A stretch of 64,000 bases of DNA, taken from NCBI GenBank assembly GCA_036277115.1, contig DASUNM010000027.1, forward strand, positions 124,001 to 188,000, read 5' to 3'. The stretch's first letter is position 1; each line of letters begins with the position of its first letter. A program made the position numbers and the translations under genes. Shown piece by piece: positions 49,251-58,429 of the stretch. The notes under the pieces are model-generated. The model saw only the letters and a program-made list of their open reading frames with translations. It had not been told where the DNA came from and made no database searches. Source of the DNA: Pyrinomonadaceae bacterium (lineage in GTDB: Bacteria > Acidobacteriota > Blastocatellia > Pyrinomonadales > Pyrinomonadaceae).

Positions 49251-50108
49251 ATGACTAGAGACGACCGTTTTTACGCTTTTATTATTGCCCGTACCTCCAG
49301 ATCTCGCGCTCATATCCGTCGCATAAGCGTTCATAAACGCTGGTTAAAAGTCTCAGTGCTGGGGCTCGCCGTTGTCGGCGCCGCGTTGATGTACGGCTTT
49401 TACGGCCTGATTCAGCAGGCTGAGCATCTGCGGATTGAACACGACAACGCGCGTCTGCGTGCCCAGAACGAGAAGCAGAAGCAAGAACTTCTCAGGCTCA
49501 ACAATCGAGTCAACGCAGTTGAGGACACTTCGCGCAAGCTCGAGGAGTTGTCGGGAATTTCTACGGCCGAGCAAACGGCGCCGCGCGGCCAGGGCGGTCC
49601 GGCACGGCCCATCGACAGCGAAGCGGCACTCGCCGAACTTGAATCGAAGACGGCGCGCCTTGAGCGTCGCATGTGGGTTTATCAGGAGATGGTTCGCGCC
49701 GGTGGAATGATTCCATCACTTTGGCCCGTTGACGGGACGTTGGAAGGCGGCTTTGGCGGCCGGCGCAATCCGTTTGGGGGACGAGGCTTCGAGTATCACG
49801 AAGGCCAGGACATCGACGCGGAACACGGCGACCCGGTGCTGGCGGCCGGCAGCGGTCGCGTAACTATCGCGGGACGGCAGCGCGGCTATGGCAACGTTAT
49901 TTACGTCGACCATGGCGCAGGCCTATCGACGCGCTACGGCCACTTGTCGCAAATCCACGTTGCCGTCGGCCAAACCGTGACGCGTGGTCAGAAGATTGGC
50001 TTGGTTGGATCAACAGGCCGCTCAACCGGACCGCACCTCCATTACGAAGTCAGAGTCAACAATCAGCCCGTGGATCCGAAACGGTATCTGCCCGGCGCTG
50101 CGCACTAG
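49251..50108 (+). CDS. M23 family metallopeptidase with coiled coil
   Basis: 285 residues. N-terminal basic part and one membrane helix (about 34-52), coiled coil (60-105), and a LytM/M23 domain at about 160-280 with HEGQDID (zinc His/Asp) and HLHYE (HxH). Inner-membrane-anchored peptidoglycan endopeptidase or a factor that activates an amidase. All zinc ligands appear present, so it may be active. Confidence 0.92.
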   Translation: MTRDDRFYAFIIARTSRSRAHIRRISVHKRWLKVSVLGLAVVGAALMYGFYGLIQQAEHLRIEHDNARLRAQNEKQKQELLRLNNRVNAVEDTSRKLEELSGISTAEQTAPRGQGGPARPIDSEAALAELESKTARLERRMWVYQEMVRAGGMIPSLWPVDGTLEGGFGGRRNPFGGRGFEYHEGQDIDAEHGDPVLAAGSGRVTIAGRQRGYGNVIYVDHGAGLSTRYGHLSQIHVAVGQTVTRGQKIGLVGSTGRSTGPHLHYEVRVNNQPVDPKRYLPGAAH

Positions 50109-50114
50109 AGTCGG

Positions 50115-50295
50115 GGCAGTAGCCCGAACGTGAGGGAGGGCTCGTTGAGATCTCAGGATCTCAGATCTCAGGATCTCAGATCTCAGATCTCAGGATCTCC
50201 GATCTCAGATTTCAGATTTTAGATCTCAAACTTAAGATCTCGGATCTCACAATTTGAGATCTCATCGCGCCCTCCCTTACGGTCGGGCTACTGCC
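50115..50295. repeat. Palindromic repeat pair enclosing a GATCTCAG tandem tract
   Basis: Outer arms 50115-50141 and 50269-50295 are inverted copies of GGCAGTAGCCCGAnCGTnAG, matching in 25 of 27 positions. Between them a tract of about 120 nt repeats GATCTCAG/AGATCTCAGG with decay. The arms alone form a long hairpin; the tract is rich in the GATC site. Confidence 0.85.
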
Positions 50296-50363
50296 TTTCA
50301 ATTCAGATTCTGCTAATATCCCTCCACACCCGGACCGTCATCAATCACGAAGGAAAATCGTAA

Positions 50364-52586
50364 ATGACCTCTAAATACCCGCGCGCGCTCGCGCTTGTGC
50401 TCTCTTCGTTACTGCTGGTCAGCTTTATTCCCGTCTCTGTTTTGGGCGACGAAGGAATGTTCCTGCCGGACACTTTGAGTCAGCTTCCGCTGGCGAAACT
50501 CAAACAGCGCGGACTCAAGATTCCGATCACCGATATCTACAACCCGGAGGGACCGAGCATTAAAGATGCCGTCGTCAGAGTGGGCTTCGGCTCCGGCTAC
50601 GGCACCGGCGAGTTCGTGTCGGGCGAAGGCCTGGTGCTGACCAACCACCACGTGGCTTTCGACGGCTTGGTGGGGGCTTCAGACACCGGAAAAGATTACG
50701 GCACGATGGGATACGTGGCGAAGAATCGCAGCGAAGAACTGCCGCTGACCGGTTATACGATCACGATGACGCAGGACTTGAAAGATGTGACGGCGGATGT
50801 GCTGGCCGGCGTGAGCGACGCGACGCCGCCGGCCGAGCGCGCCGCGTCGATTCAGTCAAAGTCGAACGCGCTCGAAACCGCGAACACCAAAGCGGCTGAT
50901 GGAATTACCGCACGCGTGATGGCGATGAATGAAGGCCTGACGTACTACTTGTTCGTCACGCAGGTTTTGCGCGACGTGCGCGTCGTCTACGCGCCGCCCA
51001 AAAATATTGGCTTCTTTGGGGGCGACCCGGACAACTTTGAATGGCCGCGTCACGTCGGCGACTTCACTTTTCTGCGCGCTTACGCGGCCCCCGACGGCAA
51101 ACCTTCGGACTACGCATCGAGCAACGTGCCTTACAAGCCAAAGAAGTTTCTGTCGCTTTCGATGGGTGGCGTCAAAGACAATGAATTCGTGATGGTGATG
51201 GGCTATCCCGGCTCGACCCGCCGTTACCGCGAAAGCTATTCAGTCGCTTACAACCAGGACCTGTTCATTCCCTTTTCGGTCGAAATGCAGCAGAAGCAGA
51301 TCGAAGTGCTGACCATCATGGGCCGAGCGAACCCATCGATGCGCGTTAAGCTTCAGTCGGTGATCTTTGGCATTTCGAACGAGTTGAAAAACAACGACGG
51401 CTCAGTCCTCGCGATGCGCCGCGCCGGGATCGTCGATCAAAAGCGCGCCCAGGAAGCTGCGTTCACGAAATGGATCAGCGAGAATCCTGAGCGGCAAAAC
51501 AAGTACGGCGAAGTGTTGCCGTCGCTCGCGAAGGCCTACGAAGAGTTGCAGAAGAGTCAGCCACGCGACCGGATCGTTCAGGAGATCGCTTCGCTCAGTG
51601 ATGTTTTTGAGATCGCCGGCTTTATCAGCACCTTTGCGGCCAGCAAAGAGAAACCTGAGGCTGAACGGAATCCTAATCTCGCCCTAATCGCGGCCCGCGC
51701 GCGGGCGGCGTTGCCTGAAATTCTCGCCGGGCGCAATCCGACGCTCGAGCGTGAGATGCTCAGTTTCTTCCTTCGTAAAGCTGCGGAGCTTCCCGCTTCG
51801 CAAAAGATCGAAGCAATCGAAAAACGATTCGGCAGTCTAAAGGACGAGGCGCGCATTCGCGCGGAAGAAGACTTCGCACGGGCGATCGTTGACAGCAAGA
51901 ATCTTTCTACCCCGGAAGGCTTCGCGGCTTTGTTCGACAAGACCTCGGCCCAGTTAAAAGAGCTGAACGAGCCGCTCCTCGATTTCTCTGCCGAAATCGC
52001 TGCGCTCTTCGCCGAAACACAGCCGCGCACCCGCAACTTCAATGCGATCGTTGCCCGTTGGCGGCCGCTGTTGATTCACGGCATGACGGAGATGCGCGGC
52101 GCCAAGCCTTATCCAGACGCGAACGCGACGCTGCGATTCACTTATGGCGACGTCAAAGGCTACGTCCCGAAAGACGCGGCGATCTATACGCCATTTACGC
52201 ACTTGTCGGGTGTCGTTGAAAAAGACACCGGCAGCGAACCTTTCGATGTGCCCGCCAAACTGAAGCAACTTTTTCGCGCACGCGACTTCGGTGTTTACGC
52301 CGAAGGCCAGGACGTCCCGGTGAACTTCATCTCGACGACCGACATCATCGGCGGCAATTCAGGCTCGCCGATTCTGAACGGCCGTGGTGAACAGATCGGC
52401 ATCGTCTTCGACGGAAATTACGAAGGCCTCGGCAACGACTTTTTCTACGATCCACCAAAGAACCGCACGATCTCCGTGGACATTCGTTACGTGCTGTTTC
52501 TAACCGAAAAGTTCGGCGGCGCTGGATATCTGTTGAAAGAGATGGACATCAAGAACGCGCCGGCGGCTTTGAAGAAAGCGGCGTAA
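50364..52586 (+). CDS. S46 dipeptidyl-peptidase, DPP7-type
   Basis: 740 residues. Signal peptide (1-28), then GMFLPDTLSQLPLAKLKQRG, the S46 N terminus. Catalytic His in LTNHHVAF (H95/H96), Ser S666 in GGNSGSP. The P1-specificity residue after the Ser is Gly (FDGNYEG) as in DPP7, not Arg as in DPP11, so hydrophobic or broad P1 is expected. It releases dipeptides from peptides in the periplasm for nutrition. Confidence 0.93.
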   Translation: MTSKYPRALALVLSSLLLVSFIPVSVLGDEGMFLPDTLSQLPLAKLKQRGLKIPITDIYNPEGPSIKDAVVRVGFGSGYGTGEFVSGEGLVLTNHHVAFDGLVGASDTGKDYGTMGYVAKNRSEELPLTGYTITMTQDLKDVTADVLAGVSDATPPAERAASIQSKSNALETANTKAADGITARVMAMNEGLTYYLFVTQVLRDVRVVYAPPKNIGFFGGDPDNFEWPRHVGDFTFLRAYAAPDGKPSDYASSNVPYKPKKFLSLSMGGVKDNEFVMVMGYPGSTRRYRESYSVAYNQDLFIPFSVEMQQKQIEVLTIMGRANPSMRVKLQSVIFGISNELKNNDGSVLAMRRAGIVDQKRAQEAAFTKWISENPERQNKYGEVLPSLAKAYEELQKSQPRDRIVQEIASLSDVFEIAGFISTFAASKEKPEAERNPNLALIAARARAALPEILAGRNPTLEREMLSFFLRKAAELPASQKIEAIEKRFGSLKDEARIRAEEDFARAIVDSKNLSTPEGFAALFDKTSAQLKELNEPLLDFSAEIAALFAETQPRTRNFNAIVARWRPLLIHGMTEMRGAKPYPDANATLRFTYGDVKGYVPKDAAIYTPFTHLSGVVEKDTGSEPFDVPAKLKQLFRARDFGVYAEGQDVPVNFISTTDIIGGNSGSPILNGRGEQIGIVFDGNYEGLGNDFFYDPPKNRTISVDIRYVLFLTEKFGGAGYLLKEMDIKNAPAALKKAA

Positions 52587-52600
52587 GGTCAGCAGAGGTT

Positions 52601-52649
52601 GGCACAGACTTTAGTCTGTGTTTCCCATTCACAGACTGAAACTGTTCCA
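52601..52649. repeat. Palindromic intergenic repeat (CACAGACT type)
   Basis: GGCACAGACTTTAGTCTGTG at 52601-52620 and an inverted partner with ACAGACTGAAACTGTTCCA (52631-52649). Each arm is itself palindromic. A second copy is at 55945-56000. Such repeats are like REP elements. Confidence 0.75.
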
Positions 52650-52672
52650 CTAGAATTGCAGAGGAGAACCCA

Positions 52673-53197
52673 GTGAAAAAATTAACTGTCATTTTGTGTC
52701 TTGCCCTGTGGGCCACGACTCTGGCCCCGGTCATGTCAGCCGGAACCAGCGGTCGCTCGGAACGCGTGGCTGCGCAGGACCCGAGCGTGTTTACCCATCA
52801 AGAGGCCGGCGTTCGCTTCCAACTGCCAAAGGGTTGGAAGGCAAAACCGGATGGTGAAGTGATTACGGCTTCGTCTGCTGATGACGCGCTCCAGGTGGTG
52901 TTTTGGATTCCGGATGAGGCAAATTTTGAGGCCGCAGTGAAGGAACTGGGCACGGAACTAGGCAAGACGATTAAGAACATTAAGACCGTGGGCAAGCCTT
53001 CAGAAGACGTCCTGAACGACATGCCGCATTACGGCGAAACCGGTACCGGTGAGGTCGATGGCACCACGATCGTCTGGTCCGTGGATGTGCTCGGCGCGAA
53101 GAAGCCCCTGATAATTCTGACGTTTGCAGCACCGAGTCTTTTTGAAAAGCACTCGTCGGCTTATGAACAACTGCTGGTCAGCATTAAGAAGATATAG
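52673..53197 (+). CDS. Secreted hypothetical protein
   Basis: 174 residues: signal peptide (MKKLTVILCLALWATTLAPV, cleaved about 23), then an alpha/beta domain (GVRFQLPKGWKAKPDGEVIT, ALQVVFWIPDEANFEAAVKE). Resembles small exported proteins of a DUF1795/PsbP-like kind. Function unknown. Confidence 0.7.
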   Translation: MKKLTVILCLALWATTLAPVMSAGTSGRSERVAAQDPSVFTHQEAGVRFQLPKGWKAKPDGEVITASSADDALQVVFWIPDEANFEAAVKELGTELGKTIKNIKTVGKPSEDVLNDMPHYGETGTGEVDGTTIVWSVDVLGAKKPLIILTFAAPSLFEKHSSAYEQLLVSIKKI

Positions 53198-53220
53198 CGG
53201 AAGCCTTTAATGTCTTCGAC

Positions 53221-53251
53221 GAAGCCGCTGGCGATCGCGAGCGGCTTTTTT
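53221..53251 (+). terminator. Intrinsic terminator
   Basis: AAGCCGCT/AGCGGCTT, 10-nt loop, then TTTTTTT. It ends the rightward transcript of the secreted protein gene. Confidence 0.85.
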
Positions 53252-53323
53252 TCATGCGGCAGCGGCGCTGCCCGGGCGGTTGCACTGACAGCGACCGGTT
53301 CGTCACGTACGTCAGCTTTGCTA

Positions 53324-53361
53324 TTAAAAAAGGCCGCTCACGATCAAAATCGCGAGCGGCC
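53324..53361 (-). terminator. Intrinsic terminator of the leftward Cys-rich gene
   Basis: GGCCGCTC..CGAT/ATCG..GAGCGGCC hairpin; on the minus strand it is followed by TTTTTT. Sits after the stop of the 53396-55027 gene. Confidence 0.85.
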
Positions 53362-53395
53362 TCTTTCTGACAAGCCGGCGGGAATCAGTTAGGCG

Positions 53396-55027
53396 CTACC
53401 AACAACCGGCGTATTCGACCTGACCGGTCTGTTGCCACGTCTGCCCGCCGTCCCAAGAAACATACCAGACCCAAAAATAGGGCGTGCAATGGTAGGTGTA
53501 AATCGCGTCTCCGCCGCCGCCTGATGATGGCGGAATGGGTGTCGGCGTCGGTGACGGACATTCGCACGTTGAGACGTTAGCACTTTGTCCGTCAAGACAG
53601 GTTGGCACTACACATCGACAGCAGTCTCGGCCGTCGTTGTACTTGTCGGGCGGACAACCTCCGGCGCCCGAACCCGATGTCCCTCCGCCTTGATAGCGCT
53701 GGTAATCGGCGCCGGTCGCGCCGCCGCACCCGATCCCACAATCCCAAAACGGATCAGCACCGACGACACTCGTATTACAGTAGCAATTCGAGTTGTTCGG
53801 TTTCGTTGCCGGGTTGCAGGTGGGTTCTGGCGTCGGAGTGGGTGTAGGCGTCGGTGATGGCGGTGGCGTTGGTGACTCGGTTGGTGATGGAAAAGGCGGA
53901 GGCGTCGGTGCGAGATCGAAGCACGGATAAACGACGCTGAACGGACATCCTAACGTGAACGTGGATCCGTCGGTGTTCGGATACGGGCACCATCGTGTTA
54001 ATGAAACGATAGTAGAGCATCCACCACTGGAATCGCTGCAGCCTGGGAATTCAACTGAGGGTGAGTCATCGGCCAGGTCGGTTATACTAGAGCAGTAGCA
54101 ACGCGTAAAAGACGGCTTGGCCCAGGTGCACGATGTGCCGGGACAACATACATCCGGCGCAGAACCAGCGTCGAGCGTAAGTCGGCCTGGGTCTGCGTTG
54201 GGCAAAAAACTTGCCGGCACGTACTCCGGCAACATCTCAACCCATCGGGATTTTGGATTCGCATTGAACGCAATCAACGGCCATCTCGTCTGCTTCTGCG
54301 AAGCACCATCCTTGGGATCGCAAACACCATTCGCAGCCCGCTTGGGATTTGGCAGCGGCTCGCCCGCAGCGTTCCACCAACCGGTGCCGTCCCCAAAAGT
54401 AATCTGCTGGAAGATCACTTTCACCTTCTTGGGATGTTTGAGCTGGTTTTCGGTGATCATCCCTTCATAGCCCTTAACGTACCGGTCAGCGATCGTGAAG
54501 ATGTGAGTCTCTCCGGGTTTGATGGGAACGTCTTCGGCTTTGATCGCAGTCTTTACGTCAACCAATTCCGTGCGCCCGTACAAAAGCACAAAACCCACTC
54601 CCTGGCCGTCCGGGCCCTGAAGATCGAGGTGGAGTTGCAAATGAAGAAAGTAAATCGGCTTTGTGCCTGAATTCCTGACTTCTATTTCCAGATCACGAAC
54701 CCAACGGTCATTCTTTAAATCCTTAAACTTCCCCTCCTTCTCTTTTCTAATTTTGACTTTGACCGGCAGATGGTTGGGGGTTGTGTCTTCCAGCTGCCGC
54801 TCTTCGGGTTCCTGGGCCTTTGCCTGCTTTTTCAGTGCCGCAATTTCCGCAGCATCAGGCTTATTCTTCACCTTGTCCTTGTGACGCAGGATCCTTGCCC
54901 TTAACTGTGAAGCGCCGGTCGCAACACCCCCAGTCGTTTTCGCAGAGTTGAGAGTTACAGCTAATAAGGTGAGCGATGCCGCCGCCAACATCACGGCTGA
55001 AGCTAATCTAAGTTTAGGAGACAACAT
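53396..55027 (-). CDS. Secreted Cys-rich protein with Thr-Pro repeat linker
   Basis: 543 residues: N-terminal signal/anchor (1-28), a beta-rich domain (about 75-260, DLEIEVRNSGTKPIYFLHLQ), then many Cys (about 280-540) with a TPTPTPTP linker at about 395-410. The final domain is aromatic-rich (YFWVWYVSWDGGQTWQQ). The layout is typical of exported Blastocatellia-type proteins. Substrate and role unknown. Confidence 0.75.
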   Translation of the reverse strand: MLSPKLRLASAVMLAAASLTLLAVTLNSAKTTGGVATGASQLRARILRHKDKVKNKPDAAEIAALKKQAKAQEPEERQLEDTTPNHLPVKVKIRKEKEGKFKDLKNDRWVRDLEIEVRNSGTKPIYFLHLQLHLDLQGPDGQGVGFVLLYGRTELVDVKTAIKAEDVPIKPGETHIFTIADRYVKGYEGMITENQLKHPKKVKVIFQQITFGDGTGWWNAAGEPLPNPKRAANGVCDPKDGASQKQTRWPLIAFNANPKSRWVEMLPEYVPASFLPNADPGRLTLDAGSAPDVCCPGTSCTWAKPSFTRCYCSSITDLADDSPSVEFPGCSDSSGGCSTIVSLTRWCPYPNTDGSTFTLGCPFSVVYPCFDLAPTPPPFPSPTESPTPPPSPTPTPTPTPEPTCNPATKPNNSNCYCNTSVVGADPFWDCGIGCGGATGADYQRYQGGGTSGSGAGGCPPDKYNDGRDCCRCVVPTCLDGQSANVSTCECPSPTPTPIPPSSGGGGDAIYTYHCTPYFWVWYVSWDGGQTWQQTGQVEYAGCW

Positions 55028-55321
55028 TTTGGATTCTCCATCGAACAGATGCCGTTAATCTAAAGCGGTCACAAAGGCCCGCAGATGTTCTTAAGGCAAC
55101 CAAGAAATGCTCGGACGGGGAAACTATATTCAGGCGATCGAAGGAAGTCTTTGGGCCTCTATTAATGAGTTATTAATGAGTTCTCAAAACCTCTGTGTGG
55201 TGGAAAAAGAGTTTTCTAATGAATGAAGTTTTGGCCGGATGAAGATGACGAAAAGGCGAAAATGGCTGGTTTTTATCGCTTGCCAAAATTGTGTCAACAG
55301 CTGATTCAAGCGAATTTGTTC
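55028..55321. other. Intergenic stretch, no gene seen
   Basis: 294 nt between divergent units with AT-rich parts (TTAATGAGTTATTAATGAG near 55165). No supported frame. It should hold the promoter of the leftward gene; no strong box could be fixed. Confidence 0.45.
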
Positions 55322-55351
55322 TTGACAGCCCAAAACGCCTTCCGTTAGGAT
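55322..55351 (+). promoter_or_regulatory. Sigma70-type promoter
   Basis: TTGACA (55322-55327), 18-nt spacer, TAGGAT (55346-55351). Transcription would start near 55358 and reach a terminator 140 nt later. Confidence 0.7.
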
Positions 55352-55357
55352 GCGCCG

Positions 55358-55498
55358 ACGTTTCAATCAGTGCCAGGCCCCGGGATTTACACCTGCCAAG
55401 GCATTTCGATTTGCAAGCGCTATAAGTGAAATGAGTTCTTGTTTTGGAAGTTGCGCCCATCTATCGCACCATCGTGTGCGATTACCTGGGCGCTTTTT
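55358..55498 (+). ncRNA. Candidate small RNA of about 140 nt
   Basis: Starts after a strong promoter and ends with hairpin GCGCCCA/TGGGCGC (55453-55459, 55487-55493), which encloses a second hairpin ATCGCAC/GTGCGAT, followed by TTTTT (55494-55498). It also contains a GCATTTC/GAAATG stem. No reading frame is supported. It could be an independent sRNA or a leader controlling the cold-shock gene 134 nt downstream. Confidence 0.6.
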
Positions 55499-55631
55499 AG
55501 CTAGTGTGTTTCCGTGTAGCGCCCCAGACAATAGCGCGTCCGGCTCACAGCATTAACCTGTTGGACGGTGGCGCAACCTTCAGTCTCGCCGCCGCGCCAA
55601 CTTTGCCGAATCGTTAGGAGGATTCGTTTGT

Positions 55632-55838
55632 ATGTCTAGAATAACCGGTAAGGTCAAGTGGTTTAACAACTCGAAGGGTTATGGCTTCATTGAGCAGCCA
55701 GGCTCTTCGGACATCTTTGTGCACTACAGCGCCATTCAGGGCGATGGCTTCAAGACCCTCGAAGAAGGTCAGGAAGTCGAGTTCGAAGTGACGCAGGGCC
55801 CCAAAGGACCACAGGCTGAAAAAGTCACAAAGGCGTAA
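55632..55838 (+). CDS. Cold-shock protein (CspA family)
   Basis: 68 residues. RNP1-type [17 protein letters not shown] and RNP2-type [16 protein letters not shown] ribosome site. It binds single-stranded RNA and DNA as a chaperone. A leader of more than 100 nt follows the upstream terminator, as is common for csp genes. Confidence 0.96.
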   Translation: MSRITGKVKWFNNSKGYGFIEQPGSSDIFVHYSAIQGDGFKTLEEGQEVEFEVTQGPKGPQAEKVTKA

Positions 55839-55902
55839 ATCTCCCCGGCTTGCTTATCAAGCAGCCACTGGCCGCTTCCGGTAGTCCCGGAACGCGCAAG
55901 AA

Positions 55903-55936
55903 AAAAGGCGATCTCGGAATTCCGAGGTCGCCTTTT
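55903..55936 (+). terminator. Intrinsic terminator of the csp gene
   Basis: AAAAGGCGATCTCGG AATT CCGAGGTCGCCTTTT, near-perfect, works on both strands. Confidence 0.9.
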
Positions 55937-55944
55937 AGTTTGTA

Positions 55945-56000
55945 GCACAGACTTTAGTCTGTGTGTTTGCGTAAGGAACACAGACTGAAGTCTGTGCCAC
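55945..56000. repeat. Palindromic intergenic repeat (CACAGACT type)
   Basis: GCACAGACTTTAGTCTGTG (55945-55963) and CACAGACTGAAGTCTGTGCC (55979-55998), an inverted pair. Same class as 52601-52649. It touches the stop of the leftward gene. Confidence 0.8.
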
Positions 56001-56638
56001 TATTCAGCCTTCGCCTTGAAACTCACGTGCCCGGCTTCAACATCAACTGAGAACACGACTCGATCTGTGCCAATCTTTTCTTTCATCGCTTCGGTACGTT
56101 CGACAACCAGCCGGTGAAATTTCGCGAACGACAAATCCTGCGACGCTTCTCCGCACGCCCGCTTCGCAAGCATCAACGCATCGTACACACCTTTGATTGT
56201 CTGAACGTCGTGTCGCACGTCGGTACACGCGAAAGTCGAGGCCTTGAACGGCGTCTCTTTCTCTTTCGCTTCCCTTTCAGCGCGCTGGACCGTGAAAGCG
56301 TCGCGGCCTTCTTCGCGGCCCTTCATCGTGCGCCGCCAGACTTCGCGGAAAGCGTTGTAGCGTGTCGCCAGCGAGTTGTAGTGAAAGCGTTGCGCAAAAC
56401 TCAAAGACCGGTCGTCGGCTAAACGCTTGAGCTGTGTTTCGACACGCAGCTTCGTGTCGTACGGCGGACGCTTTGAGCCGCCGCTGAAATAGATGTCGTA
56501 CTCAACCTTCAGCCGGCGAATGTCTTCTTCCAATCGCGCCAGACGATCTTCGACCGAAACATGTTCCACCAGGACATTCTTGCTTCTCTGACGGCGTTCG
56601 GCCTCGAGCCTGGCCAGCCTGTTGTTATTGATTGCCAA
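56000..56638 (-). CDS. MXAN_5187 C-terminal domain-like protein
   Basis: 212 residues from a TTG at 56638 with AGGGAG 8 nt upstream; a longer frame to 56830 lacks support. Coiled coil (1-45), then LKVEYDIYFSGGSKRPPYDT and FAQRFHYNSLATRYNAFREV plus WRRTMKGREEGRD, the pattern of the MXAN_5187 C-terminal family. Function unknown. Confidence 0.7.
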   Translation of the reverse strand: MAINNNRLARLEAERRQRSKNVLVEHVSVEDRLARLEEDIRRLKVEYDIYFSGGSKRPPYDTKLRVETQLKRLADDRSLSFAQRFHYNSLATRYNAFREVWRRTMKGREEGRDAFTVQRAEREAKEKETPFKASTFACTDVRHDVQTIKGVYDALMLAKRACGEASQDLSFAKFHRLVVERTEAMKEKIGTDRVVFSVDVEAGHVSFKAKAE

Positions 56639-56790
56639 CTGAGATCTCCCTTGATGAGCGGCGCAAAAGCGGGGTCGCCGACATAAGTTCGAGTGTAGGA
56701 GTTCGGGAGAAACACTGTCAATGATTTGTTTCGTCGCAGATTGCCTCATACGCCGCAGACGGCATATTCTCGTTGTCGCTAAACCCCGAG

Positions 56791-58221
56791 ATGCCAAAAA
56801 GCGCTGCCAAACCTTCCAATAAGAACGCATTGTTGCGCGGGCTGCCGTCCGTCGATGCGCTGCTGCGGACGGAAATCGGCCAGTCGGTGAGGACTACTGC
56901 GGGCATTGAACAACAAACCACTCTGGCGCGTGAAGTCATCGAGAAGTTGCGGGCGGAGGTTCTGGCGGGCACCTTCGCGGTAAACGATGGCGACCCATCC
57001 GCGGCGCTGGTGGCCGAAGCGGAACAACGACTAGCGATATTGAATAAGCAGCAAACGGCGCGCGGTGTGCGCCGGGTCATCAACGCGACGGGCGTAATTC
57101 TTCATACGAACCTTGGTCGGGCTCCTTTGTCGGATGCAGCGCGCCAGGCCGTCGCCGAAGCCGGCGGTTACTGTAATCTCGAATTCGATTTGAACTCAGG
57201 CAATCGCGGCCGCCGCGGCGCGCGCGCGGAAGATCTACTCGCGACGTTGACCGGAACCGAAGCCGCGCTGGTCGTGAACAATTGCGCGGCGGCAGCCCTG
57301 CTCGTCTTAACAGTGCTGGCGCGCGGCGGCGAGACGATCGTCTCGCGGGGCGAACTGGTTGAAATCGGCGGAGACTTTCGCGTACCGGAAGTGATGGGGC
57401 AATCCGGTACACGCATGGTCGAAGTCGGCGCCACAAATCGAACGAAGCTGGCGGATTATCAGAAAGCGATCACCGCCGACACGCGCTTGATCATGCGCGT
57501 CCACACCTCGAACTATCGGATTGTCGGCTTTACGAAAACTCCGACGCTTAAAGAACTCGCGACGCTGGCTCACGAGAGCGGTTTGTTGCTCTACGAAGAC
57601 GCCGGCTCCGGCGCACTAATCGACTTCACCCAATTTGGAATTACCGGCGAACCCATCATTCGCGAATCTTTTGCCGCCGGTGTGGATGTCATCTCGTTCA
57701 GCGGCGACAAATTGCTGGGCGGCCCGCAGGCTGGTTTGCTCGTTGGTCGCGATGAGGTCATTGAGCGGATGCGTAAGCACTCGCTCTATCGCGCTTTGCG
57801 CGCGGACAAACTTCGCATCGCGGCGCTGGAAGCGACGCTCGATGCGTACGCGCGAAGCGCGACCCCAACCGAACTGCCCACGCACCAAATGATCTTGATG
57901 ACCTTCGATGACTTGAAAGCGCGGGTAACCAGTTTTATCGCACCGCTTCATCGCTCGAAAGCGTCAGCCCTCCACTTCGAAATCGTCGAAGGCGAATCGG
58001 CAATCGGCGGCGGCGCGGCGCCAACTTCGCGCTTGCTGACCCCGCTGGTTGCGCTCACTCACGCGAAGCTCTCGGCTAATCAAATCGAAGAGCAACTTCG
58101 CAAATCCGACCCGCCGATCATTGCCCGGATCGAAGATGATCGCGTGCTTCTCGATCTGAGAACCGTCACGACTGAGGACGAAGCTACGCTGGCATCGGCC
58201 ATCATGTCTCTCGAACAATAG
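56791..58221 (+). CDS. selA: L-seryl-tRNA(Sec) selenium transferase SelA
   Basis: 476 residues from the ATG at 56791. GVILHTNLGRAPLS, the PLP lysine K307 in FSGDKLLGGPQAG, and an intact C-terminal domain. It converts Ser-tRNA(Sec) to Sec-tRNA(Sec) with selenophosphate. No selB, selD or tRNA(Sec) is in the window, so those should be elsewhere. Confidence 0.95.
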   Translation: MPKSAAKPSNKNALLRGLPSVDALLRTEIGQSVRTTAGIEQQTTLAREVIEKLRAEVLAGTFAVNDGDPSAALVAEAEQRLAILNKQQTARGVRRVINATGVILHTNLGRAPLSDAARQAVAEAGGYCNLEFDLNSGNRGRRGARAEDLLATLTGTEAALVVNNCAAAALLVLTVLARGGETIVSRGELVEIGGDFRVPEVMGQSGTRMVEVGATNRTKLADYQKAITADTRLIMRVHTSNYRIVGFTKTPTLKELATLAHESGLLLYEDAGSGALIDFTQFGITGEPIIRESFAAGVDVISFSGDKLLGGPQAGLLVGRDEVIERMRKHSLYRALRADKLRIAALEATLDAYARSATPTELPTHQMILMTFDDLKARVTSFIAPLHRSKASALHFEIVEGESAIGGGAAPTSRLLTPLVALTHAKLSANQIEEQLRKSDPPIIARIEDDRVLLDLRTVTTEDEATLASAIMSLEQ

Positions 58222-58238
58222 GGACGCATGCCTCATAA

Positions 58239-58348
58239 GATTTGGAGTGCGCCGGCCTCGACGGCGCTTTGGATGAAACTCGCGTCCCCTGCCTTGTTGA
58301 AGATCCAAAGCGGCGTCGGCGCTTCGCTCTGCCGCCGCACTCCAAAAT
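58239..58348. repeat. Palindromic intergenic repeat (GGAGTGCG type)
   Basis: Arms GATTTGGAGTGCGCCGGCCT.. (58239-58274) and ..GCCGCCGCACTCCAAAATC (58302-58348) form a long imperfect inverted repeat. A third class of palindromic element, downstream of selA. Confidence 0.75.
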
Positions 58349-58429
58349 CTGAATATTTTCCTAGGAAAAGTGGCTAAAATTTGCACGCCCCAAACCGTGT
58401 TCGGATGTGTATAATCGATTGGCCACGGA

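Noticed and set aside
50146..50266. CRISPR array, from regular short repeats
   Set aside because: Units are about 8-10 nt with no unique spacers and no cas genes nearby.
55350..55556. 68-codon frame after the 55322 promoter
   Set aside because: It runs through the terminator hairpin and U tract; no ribosome site.
56639..56830. 64-residue N-terminal extension of the MXAN_5187-like protein
   Set aside because: The extension is Arg/Cys-rich and lies over the selA promoter region; the TTG at 56638 has a good ribosome site.
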